The notes below the pieces were generated by a model. That model searched no databases. It saw only the letters and a list, made by a program, of their open reading frames with translations, and was not told where the DNA came from. The translations under genes and the position numbers were made by a program. From Rheum nobile (taxonomy: Eukaryota; Streptophyta; Magnoliopsida; Caryophyllales; Polygonaceae), in the NCBI GenBank assembly GCA_027886185.1, contig WOAB01000056.1:3844001-3908000 (forward strand): 64,000 bases of DNA. Direction: 5' to 3'. How positions within the stretch are numbered: position 1 is the stretch's first letter; each line of letters starts with the position of its first letter. This document shows positions 31,638 to 41,400 of this stretch, piece after piece.

Positions 31638-34080
31638 TGTAACACCCCCGATTTATACTGGTAGTGTCAAATGTCAGTGACCTCAGACGTTGCTGTCCGA
31701 TGTCACCCTAGGCTTGGTCGAAACAATTAAACTTAAATACATAAACATATTAAATGAAAGATTAAACAGCGAAAGACTTTTGTTTACACAGCGGAAGACT
31801 TTTGTACATGAAACTCAATCCTTTTATTAAAAGATCTCTCTTCAAACGAGGAGATGATTTTACAACATAGTATAATACATCGAAATACTTTAGTTTACAC
31901 AGCGGAAGACTTTAAGAATCTTAACATTTAAAACTCTTAAACACTTAACAACTTAAAACATTGACATTTAAATCTTCGTTTACAAGCCTCTTATCTTTCA
32001 ACATGTTACTTTGCCTCCGGTATCGACCTCTGATGTGCCGAATCGAACGGATGACACCAGCCAACCATGTAGAGAACAATTGCGGTTGGTTAGTCTAATG
32101 ATTAGACTATGCAAGGGTACAAGCAGAGTGATTCGAGTGATCGTAACTGTTTACTATCATTGTCCCTCGAATAATAACCGACGGAACGATACATAACCCG
32201 ATACTTTCACTGAATGATTTAACAATTAAATATTTAGATATGCACTGAAGAGAAGACTCCAACAGAATGAGCCTTATGGGAAGATATGCCAAATGTTTGG
32301 GAACGTTTAAAGTTTCACACAAGCTTTTACTTTAATTTGATGGTTCGGTTCACGACCAACCTCACCGCTCAAAGCGAATCCAGACTGGAAATAGAACTTT
32401 ACTCTGATTTAAGTTAAGACGAGATTTCCTAGCTGCACTACGGCCTAGCTGCGCTACTCGTCTGAAGGTATATTAATTACATGTGACAACATCACTTAAC
32501 TTATTCACTTACAACACTCAAGGTTTATTAATTATGTGCTTAACTGCACTTATCTTATTGAATTATAACACACACTACTGTTAATACTTTTAATATTATT
32601 AAGAGCAATTACGGAGCTTTAAACCACAGGGTGACAATTACTTCCACCCAAATTGCACTTGCAAGGTGCTTAAAACCTCCTACCTTACCTAGGCTAGGAA
32701 GCGTTAGATCATGACCCTTAAATTAAATTATTCGGAAATTATCCCGATGAGTACCAAGTTATAAAGAAACGTCAAACCCTTATCTGGATTAGCGTTCCTA
32801 AGAATACTCTTGCTATTCTAGCATTAAAATTAACATTAAATCCACAACAACACCATTACGAATATAATAGCGCTGTATCTAGCAATATACATCCTATTAT
32901 AGCAGCACTTCTTTAAATCACTTTATTTATAAAATCTGTTCCCAAACGAAAACCACAGATCATTCCAATTTAATTAACATTTAAACGCAATTGATAATTA
33001 ACAGGACATGAAATGATTAAGCAAGAACGAACCGCCACTTGCCTTAGATCCGCAGAAGCTTGAACGAAGCTAGGTACGACGAGTTTCCGGGCTCGAAGCA
33101 GGGACAGATCTGGCAACACAGATTCCTTCGGATCGACCCATAAAGAAACCCTAAGTTAGATTTGACGAACACGAGTATGAATCTAAAGAATAACGAAAGA
33201 AATCGAAAGGAACGAAGCCCGATCGAAAGCCATAGAAGCCAAGGCCGAAACAAGCCAAAAGCTTCTAGGCGGCGGTCGCCGCCTGCCTTACGGCGGGCGC
33301 CGCTACGAACACCAGAAAATTACGAGAGCAAAAACTCACCGACGTCGATTGTTTTGCTTCTTATTTGCCTTGCTTTGGATTCTAAGCTTCTAAGGACCTC
33401 CAAAGCTTCACTTTGCAACTGGAATAAACACCAAAGGAGCTCCGACGATTGATTTCGAATTCTTCGACTAAAGCTTGATTTTCCGGTGAGTAATTTATGG
33501 GTGATTGGGAGTTTGATTTGTGTTCAATCTGATCCCAAACCCTTCCCCTTTTATAGCCAAAGTCAGGGGACAAGAAATGGCAAGCCATGCAACGTGGAGG
33601 GCCAAGATCGGGCGTCTCCCCGGTCGCCGGCAAGCCACTGCAGCTACGCTTGCAACAGTGGCGGCGGTCGCCGCCGTCGGCAAGAGGTCATCGCCTTTAT
33701 CTGTGTTTGGCGGCGGTCGCCGCTTTTCTGGCGGCGGTCGCCGCTTTCTACGCCACTTGGCCAGTTGATGCTGACATTCTGACAATGTTGACTAGTTGAC
33801 GGCGGTCGCCGCTTGCCTTACGGCGGTCGCCGCCAAGGCCATTTTTCATCCGTTTAAGCTTTTTTGGATTAACTTGGCCTTAGTCCGGGATAAAAATAAT
33901 CGTACACGAACGAATATTAAGTCCCGAAATACGTCTAAATGTATTTTATTTCACTGAGAAAAATATTACAGAGGTCAGAAACATTTCTGAATGTCTGAAC
34001 TCCTCTAAAATAAATTCGACGTGCGTCACAAGTGTTCGAGAATTTTCCAAATTGCCCTTACCAGAGTGAGGGATATTACA
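31638..34080 (-). mobile_element. Solo LTR E, distant relative of the LTRs of B and C, reverse orientation
   Basis: The plus strand starts TGTAACACCCCCGA and ends GGATATTACA, so on its sense strand it is TGTAATATCC...GGGGGTGTTACA. The order of landmarks (TATA box at 33549-33556 reversed, GC palindromes, TGATGTGCCGAATCGAACGG text) follows B and C, but sequence divergence is much higher. AGTTA lies at 34081-34085 and at 31631-31635, separated on the left by an extra TC, so the target duplication is near-perfect rather than clean. Confidence 0.85.
33269..33833 (-). repeat. GC-palindrome clusters in solo LTR E (7 units)
   Basis: Units start at 33269, 33290, 33661, 33710, 33731, 33799 and 33820. 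Paired units are 21 bp apart (33269/33290, 33710/33731, 33799/33820). Here the flanking bases are mostly G/C (GCGGCGGTCGCCGC). Confidence 0.88.
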
Positions 34081-34219
34081 AGTTAAGAGAGGGATTATGA
34101 TTTTACTAGTAATTGGCTGCTGCCATTCTTGGGCCAGGGAGATTGTTCTCTTCTGGTAAAGTCTTGTGGATACTCTTTTGAGGAAATACAGTACTTAATA
34201 CTATTTTGGGAGTATTTCT

Positions 34220-34312
34220 TCATTTTGAATCGGTCTCTTCACGAAAATAATCATTCCACAAGTTAGCGTGTCCTTCCTCACAACTTCTATTAATATACGC
34301 TCGTCGATTTCT
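34220..34312 (-). pseudogene. PIF/Harbinger transposase pseudogene, N-terminal portion
   Basis: Read from about 34312 down, the minus strand encodes NRRAYINRSCEEGH followed by ANLWNDYFREETDSK, which matches the conserved N-terminal region of plant PIF/Harbinger transposases (Arg-rich start, then N-D-Y-F). It stops exactly where the truncated 3' LTR of element A begins. The next conserved piece (EVEYFQQR) is at 5326 on the far side of A. About 20 residues between the two are missing, lost with the end of the LTR. Confidence 0.75.
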
Positions 34313-34913
34313 TCAACTAGTACTACACACATAAAATTAACTTTAGATTTATATTTCAAAACCTGTGTAAAACGGGTATCAATGTGTAGTTAATTTTATT
34401 AATTTAATTAGAAAAAATAAAAAATAAAAAAAGTCATAAATATAAAAATAAAAGTTACTAAACTTCGGATTTCACATACATTTAGAACCATCTAAAATTA
34501 GACATGTAGTGTGCATCAAGTCTTCTTTGCATTTGAAAAGCGGTCTTTAAAACTTCTCAAATAAAAAGCGACTCTAAAAGATAATATATTTTTTTATAAG
34601 ATGAGAAACAATACTTGATCATTTCCAATGCGATTATTCTAATAATCCATCACTCAACTAAAATTTTATTTCTCAAGTCTTCTCAACTTAATTGGTAAGT
34701 ATAGAGTTCTATCGATTCTCACATCTCTTTATAATGACATAAAAACCTTCTATAGACAAAAAACAACTAAACTTCTTATTTTAACCCATTTTTTTAGTCT
34801 TACCGCCACGTTTGATCCAGTAGAGCTATTCTACGTTTTGGGAAGACCCCTAATCCCCTCCCAACGTCATTTTAATTTTTTAACCCAAATTTTCACCTTA
34901 AACCAATTCCTAA

Positions 34914-35170
34914 GGGAGTGTTTGGTTGTTGGGGTTGAGGGATAAGGTATGTGGTTGGGCAATCCCAACCCAAAATGTAATGCCTGGTGTGCAATATTTT
35001 GAAATCAAATTCATTTCTCAAACCCAATCAAAGCCAATGTATCAAACCCCTATTTTTTTTGGGTTGAAATAAAGGAATGTGAATGTGATGAAGTGTTTAT
35101 GTGATTTTGGGTTGGAAATGGAACCAAAAGGCTAAATCCATTTTTTCCTCGAATACTAACCAAACACTCA
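34914..35170. mobile_element. Tourist-like MITE candidate (about 257 bp)
   Basis: Left end GGGAGTGTTTGGTTG preceded by TAA; right end CTAACCAAACACTCA. The shared inverted core GAGTGTTTGGTT is of the kind seen in Tourist (PIF/Harbinger) MITEs. The right end lacks a clean TAA duplication, so the outer boundary is uncertain. Confidence 0.5.
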
Positions 35171-35690
35171 AACTCATTTATCACTTTGCAAATCAATACA
35201 TTTTCAACCAGATACCTAAGTCTAATTTGATACTTAACTTTCACCAAAGGTCCCCTAAAATCTTACAAACCTAGGCCTTCTTGTTTTTTTATGAGGAAAG
35301 CAGTAGACTAGTCTTAGTTTCTATACGAAGAGCAACCTAGAGCATTCTTGCGGATGAGAACACGAAATTCTGATTCAAGACTAAGATTAGACACAAATGG
35401 TGAAAAACTGAGTTTAGCAATGCGATTAACAATACAGTTCACCTTTCTGAAAATATGTCTAAGTTGGACCTCCTGAAAGAATGGATGTCGACCAAAATGT
35501 CTGCAACAACCATTTCAATTTCCTAAGAATAATCTCAAATACCTTTGATCGAATTTATGAGGCATATATTGTCACACTCAATTTGTAATTTTATAATATT
35601 CAATGTTTTGACATAGTTAAGCTATATTTTAATACTAGTACTTCAATCCTAAAAATATTGTTAAAACCACAATGTTTACTTTTCAGAGTT

Positions 35691-35925
35691 TGGATCATAT
35701 GCGGAGCACTCTTACGGTACGGACGTGCGGAGCATGCACTTTAGGGCCTTATTTGTGCACTTTAACGTCTTAAATGTGCACTTTTATAAAAAATAAAATA
35801 AAATTATTTCAATCATTTTTCTCAATTTTTGAAAAAGTGTACAAATAAGACCCTAAAGTGTACAAATAAGGCCCTATAGTGTATGTCCGCACATCCGCAT
35901 CGTAAGAGTGCTCCGCACCGGAACC
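35691..35925. mobile_element. MITE with a roughly 31-bp terminal inverted repeat
   Basis: GCGGAGCACTCTTACG at 35701-35716 is inverted as CGTAAGAGTGCTCCGC at 35901-35916, and the similarity extends over about 31 bp (35701-35731 against 35886-35916). The centre holds a second inverted pair around TTATTTGTGCACTT / AAGTGTACAAATAA. There is no coding capacity. The superfamily was not assigned. Confidence 0.75.
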
Positions 35926-36169
35926 TTACTCTTACTTTTCATATGGATTATTTTTGCCTTAAATGATGAATACCAGCTTCAGCGTTAGCTTGTTACGAGC
36001 CTAGGCCTTTATAACCCTAGCCCCACGTTTGTGCCACCATATGCGATTTGATAATTACAAATCGAGTAAGAAAAAAGTCTACGTATTTTAACTTGTTTAC
36101 AGTTTGACTGACTAATCTGTAGTCATTACCAGGCATTTTTTGGGCCCCACACCACCTGTAGCCTGTAGG

Positions 36170-36213
36170 CGTGAGTGGTAAACGGACGCCTCTCGGTGGG
36201 AAAAGCCTGAGCG

Positions 36214-36258
<45 letters not shown>

Positions 36259-38320
36259 AAAGAAATAAAGGGCCCTCCTTTAATCTTGGTGGTGGGTGCA
36301 CGCGGGGTTATTCGGCTCTGCCAACTGTCTCACTCTGGCGGCGCAACTTCCCGGCGCCGGTGTTTCATCCTTAGGGTACGCCATCTCCTCCCTTTCGATT
36401 CCGCTCTTGCTCCTTTTCATTGATTGCTCTCCACTTGTCAGGTATGTTCCGAGTATTGTTAAGGTTTTTGGTTAGGGTTTCGTTTAGGGATTTCCGATTT
36501 GGCTCCTGGTTGCTCTATTTCGATTTCGATAGAAACGATTTCAATTTGTGCTCTCCTCCAAGTGGCAAGAGGATTTTGATTATGATTTATTGATGATTGA
36601 TCGAAGTCGACTGACAATGGGGAAAGAGTTGTGATATGGTTGAATGTTATTAGAAGCAGCTTATAAGGTTGGTGGATTAAGTTAGGGTTTGCTTGTAGTG
36701 GCTTAGTTAACTAAAACCGTGCTTGCTTGGTGCTAGAAAAAATGGGCCAAATGGCAATGGGAAGATAGCAATGAATAGGAGGTTACCAAATTGATGTGGA
36801 AAACCCCTACAGTGGAGAGGGTAAGAAGACAAATGTGTTCGATCATTACGAATTGGGTACAATGAATCCCTCAAACTTGCACCTAAGTTTGAGATATTAC
36901 AACAACGAGGTCATATTGGGGAACACAAACTTCTCTCTCCCCTATGTGGCATTTAGGCAAAGCACCAAGAATAAACAAAACACTTTTTTGCATCTCTATT
37001 GACTAGTCACTACTGCAAAGTCCTAATTATATCTTAGCTCATTGTAATTGCCCTTTGGCTAATTGCCTACCACAGGTTGTGGTCCACCAACCAAATTGTA
37101 TCTATGCTAGAATTTTTGTAAGTAGAGAACTCCTGTGAGATAATACCAGATGACCTGGATCATGTTAAAAAAGAACCCAAATTTAAACGTCTGCTCCTCT
37201 ATCCCACTTTGAAGTGGGAATCGATCTTTGACCAAAGTCTTTCGGTTTAAACCTATTTGAGGCTTTCTATATCATTGCAGTCACGAGTCACACATAACTT
37301 CTTGAGCTTGTCCATGAATGTGATGATGCTACTTGCTTGTACATGAGGCATGCACCTGAAAAACAACCAATAGAGTGAAAACATACTAGAATGTAAATTA
37401 AGCAATGAATGAAGTAAGATCAATATAATGGAGCCTTCCTCCAACAGAGAGTTTGAGAGGGTAAAAACCATGAACAATCTCTACTATGATCACTAAATGT
37501 AGGGGACTAGGGCTACAACTTTTGACAATTTTCTCAAACTTATTCCTGAACATAATCTATATGATAAGGAACCTTTTATTCTTCTTTCTTGTTCCCTTGA
37601 CAAAGAGCAATGTTCTATGCTCTTTGCTTCTGTTGGTTGCACTACACACCAAGGCCCAAGCACATTAGATTTTGTCGTATGGTATTATTTTGGACTATTT
37701 AAATTTGAACTATGCCAGGGGCCCAGGATCCTTCTATGGTAGACAACTCCCATTGGTCATTAGCAATACTGGATAAGTTGAGCCATGGCTTGGTAGTATT
37801 CAGACTCAACAACAACTCATCTGATCGCAAAAGCTGTTATAAATGTCCATTAGGGGCTCCCTATCAATTTGTTTTTTTTGCAGGTCAATCTCTGTTGGAT
37901 TTAGTCAGGATACCTTAAAAATTATTTCTAGTCTTTTCGGTGATTGTTATTGCTATATAATGTCAATCTGTGAATTCTACCTTGCTAACAATTTCTTCTC
38001 CACCGATTCTGGGTAGCCGTTTAATGATTTGTTTCTAAATTTTTATTTCTCATTCCATGCTAAGGTGTTTACCTTCATGAAATAGTCAGTACATATGTTT
38101 CAGCTAACGTCAGATTTCCCTGATGGTACCTAACAACACTATTGGAATAGTCAATACATATGATTAGGTGTTTACCTTCATGAAAATGTCATATAAGTGA
38201 CAATATTGGAATGTCATGACTCATGACTGATAAATTCAACAACTTTCTTAGCACCTAAATTAAGGTTTTTATTGATTCAGATTTTTTACTAATGGTCCTT
38301 TTTCTATTTCGTGGTGGCAG
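36170..38320 (+). promoter_or_regulatory. 5' UTR exon and 5' UTR intron of the J-protein gene
   Basis: A leader exon candidate of about 270 bp ends at 36441 with donor CAG|GTATGT. Its intron would end at 38318-38320 (GTGGTGGCAG), 85 bp before the start codon. The leader holds a GA microsatellite. Short frames within the 1.9-kb intron (for example 36796-37002 and 37712-37918) are unrecognised and probably meaningless. The transcription start is inferred. Confidence 0.5.
36218..36254. repeat. (GA)n microsatellite in the putative 5' leader
   Basis: A near-perfect AG/GA dinucleotide run of about 35 bp. GA-rich tracts in plant 5' leaders can bind BPC/GAGA-type factors; that role is inferred here. 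Confidence 0.85.
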
Positions 38321-38405
38321 GATTAAACTTACCTGAAATCATAGAAGAGAGAATTGTTAGTTTCCTCTCACTATAATTGAACTGATAACTCAATAGTTAT
38401 CTTTC

Positions 38406-41400
38406 ATGGCTCGGAAGAAAGAACAGAAGAATGGTTTAGATCATAAGTCGGGTAACAAAGAAAAGCATCTAGCACCAGAGTGCAGGTCACCTTTTGTCAA
38501 TGGAACTGACAAACCTAACGACATGAAGGATGCGCAAAATGGTGATGAACAACACATTCGGTTGACTGAAGAAGTTAAAATTACTTCCTCTCCAGGAGAT
38601 GACAGAAGAAGAAATAAAAAATCTGCTAAGTCACAGAGACGTGCTGAGCAAGGGATGGATGCAAAGCAAAGCATTCAGAAACCAGCAGTTGACAAAGATG
38701 TTTCGGGTCTTAACATGGAAACTACTCCCCTGCGGGACATTGGGACATCTGAGAGTACTCATGCTGCAGAGCTTCTGAATGACAATTCTAACATTGCACA
38801 AGACAGATTGCAAACTGAAGACATCAGTGGATACTTACAGCTTTCTGATATATTGGGCTTTGATAACCTCAAGACTTCTATCTTGTCATTATCAAAGACA
38901 TGTTATGAATGGATGGAAAAGCAGAAGCCACTTTTTGTTGCTGTGACAACCAGGATACAGAGCACATGTGATTATATCCGGATGAAATATGTCCAGGCAT
39001 ATCCAGTTGCTTTGAGATGGCTTCGGCATTTTGGAAATATATTGTTTTTTGTGTTGATGGTCTGGTTAAATTGTTTTCTAAGGGGGGTTGATTCCTTTGT
39101 GCGCATGGGGACAACATCTTTCTTCTCTGTCATATGGTTCAGTTTTCTTTCTGTTATTGCTATGGTTGGGATGTTCAAGGTTCTTCTGATATTGGTAAGT
39201 TTCATACGATTTCTTTCTTGAATCCAACTTTATTTGATGCATTCAGCAAGTTTGTTGAAACTCTTTTATATTCTTTGTTTCATGGGTTGCTTATCATTTA
39301 ACATCTTCTAGCCCTTTGCGCCTTTATCTTGTGTCCTTTCATATGCAGGCTGGATAAACCTTTGTTGGTCATATTATGCTGGTTTGTGTAGGACTGCTTA
39401 TTATACTTCATAGCTATTTATATGGCCAAGGATTTTTGTATGATCTTATTTAAATATGTATTTTAGGTAGCGGATATATCATCAATGGTAGTCTGAAAAG
39501 ATGTTGTAGATTGTAGTACATCTTTGCCTTAACTTTCAGAATACTGCATGCTTTACTTGCAGTGTGCCCTTTTGGCATTGTTGGAAGTAATCATGCCTAA
39601 ATTTTTTATACTTACAGAAAAGACATTTGATTGTTGAAGGTGTAGGTACACAATTAGTTTAGTAGGAGCATAGTTTTTAGTGGAATGACATAAAATGGGT
39701 ACCCGTACCTAGCTTGCCTAGAGGCTGAGGTGCATCTCATCAGTGGAAAAGCATGACTTAAGATGTGCTTGGACCCTAGGCACTTGGCCAGTGGCTAAGG
39801 TAGGTCACATGCCTGGTAAAATTTGTGGTGTATTGCTTCTTATAGGCTCCCTCCTCTTTCACCAACACAACCTTGATTGGGACCTTCATAGGTGCAGATG
39901 GCCTCTATATTCCTATCTTACAAGGTTTTAATTGCATCTTTAAGTGCCCCTTGAGTGTCATCAGTAGCACTGATGCAAATAATAACTCACTAATAAAAAT
40001 CTAGACAGAGCAAATTTGACTAGAAAATATAGCTTCTTAAATCTTGTAAACTTAGGTGCAGGTTTCTTGTAATTATAAAGATGATCTTTTACAAGCACTA
40101 CTTGGTTCAACTTCAGTTTCTAACTAGATAATAGTATCGGCACTTATCTAACCCTAATTATTGAGTTTTATTCAGCTTTATGCTGTAGCACTTGAGTGGT
40201 TATCTGATGTTCTTGTATGCCTTAATTTCATTGTAATCCTCAAACTAATCTGTACCAATTCAAGTTGAACCATAAAAAGATTGGTTTTCTGTCTATAATG
40301 TCTAGTTCTGGTATCGCTTTATCAAATGATTATTGACTGATGCTGTGCCAAGTGCAGTAAAGGTCGTTAAACTTTGCTGATATCCAAGAGTGGGTACAAT
40401 GATATTACTTTTCTATTTTCAAGGATGTTGCACCTAGGCATAATGGTGATGTACTGTTTTTCCCTTCAAAAAATGCAACAATGCTAAGCTTGTGGATTAA
40501 TATTTCGGGAAAATACTTTTTATTTGAGGCTAAATCTGATGTTTTTGGATACCTTCTGGCTCTTTGTTTAAAGCTAATGCTATTTGAACCTACTAAGTGA
40601 TCCTAGATGTGCTATGCTAGTGATGATTTAAATGGGGGTATAGCCCACCGATCATTGCTGCTGTTCAGAATTTCAATAAGACTGGCATATTGACAAGGTT
40701 TATTTATATATGTGTTTTTACCATGTATATTGCTGCAAACATAATTGTCAAGGGAGTTTCTTGTAAAGAGAAGTTTCGAGGTGCCTTGACATGTCATGTG
40801 TGTGCTTCTGATTAATCAATCTTCAGCACATAATATTGGTGGACAAGATCATGATAAATATATTTTTTAATTTTGAATCCATTAAGGAGGGAAAGGAGGA
40901 AAGAAAATTTGAATTGGCCTTTTCTTACTCTCTTTCCTCTTATGCAATATATCAATTATCTTCAAAACTGTATGTCAATAACCTACTGCTATAGTTGTTG
41001 TGATGTATCATGCCTTCTTATTGAGCAACGTTTTCTTGTAACAGGCAGCTGCTGCTCTCATTGGAGTTTTTGTGGGTTTCATGATTTCTCTTTTGATGTG
41101 TGCTGTATCTGGAGCAGTGATTTTGTGGCTATATGGAAGCTTCTGGACCACTTCTTTTGTCATTGCCCTGGGAGGTGATCCTTCCGAACTTTACCTGATG
41201 TAAATTGGATTCATTTCATTTTCGTTTATATTTTTTATTTTTTTCAAGGTGAGGGGGGTGAGATTTACAAAATTAAGTTGAGGCAAGGTTTTTTTTTTTA
41301 CGGATTTTGCTCATCAATTTTTGTATGATTATGAATTTAATATCAAGCCAGTATTGTGTATATTTAGAGTTCATAGTAGTTGGAAACTTTCAATTTGTTA

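Larger units (their letters stand above)
5327..34219 (+). mobile_element. Element A: Ty3/gypsy LTR retrotransposon, host of the nest
   Basis: Element A runs from a 5' LTR (5327-5644) through broken gag (5677-6764), protease-RT-RNase H (20639-22859) and integrase with a C-terminal chromodomain-like tail (30279-31548) to a 3' LTR starting at 31455. It is interrupted by B (6765-20638), D (22860-30273) and E (31638-34080). Removing these leaves an element of roughly 5 kb with short LTRs. Motifs LDLRSGYHQIRV, VFFDDILVYS and ADALSR are typical Ty3/gypsy. The short LTRs and integrase type suggest a Reina-like chromovirus, but the lineage is inferred. No TSD is visible; the 3' LTR ends about 45 bp early, so its outer end and flank were deleted. 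It lies in a PIF/Harbinger transposase gene. Confidence 0.9.
31455..34219 (+). repeat. 3' LTR of element A, interrupted by solo LTR E and truncated
   Basis: It starts TGATAAGCCTCTG after a purine-rich AGGGAAGGAT tract (31445-31454). It is interrupted at 31638-34080 and stops matching the 5' LTR after GAGTATTTCTT at 34219. The final stretch seen in the 5' LTR (GTAATCTGTCTTG...TTCCATCA, about 45 bp) is missing. Confidence 0.87.
34313..36169. other. Intergenic AT-rich region upstream of the J-protein gene
   Basis: No coding frame was recognised. It holds two MITE candidates (34914-35170 and 35691-35925), listed separately. The last 170 bp before 36170 should include the promoter of the J-protein gene; GCCTTTATAACCC at 36004-36016 is a weak TATA candidate. 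Confidence 0.5.

Noticed and set aside
17506..33833. Regularly spaced palindromic repeats resembling a CRISPR array
   Set aside because: The genome is eukaryotic, the spacers are 4-10 bp and themselves repeated, there are no cas genes, and the units lie inside retrotransposons.
7017..33833. GC palindromes as simple ERF GCC-box sites
   Set aside because: GCCGCC occurs within some units, but the conserved feature is the full inverted CGGCG...CGCCG with fixed centre, not AGCCGCC.
36796..37918. 68-codon ORFs at 36796-37002 and 37712-37918
   Set aside because: They lie in the leader intron of the J-protein gene with no motif or splice support.
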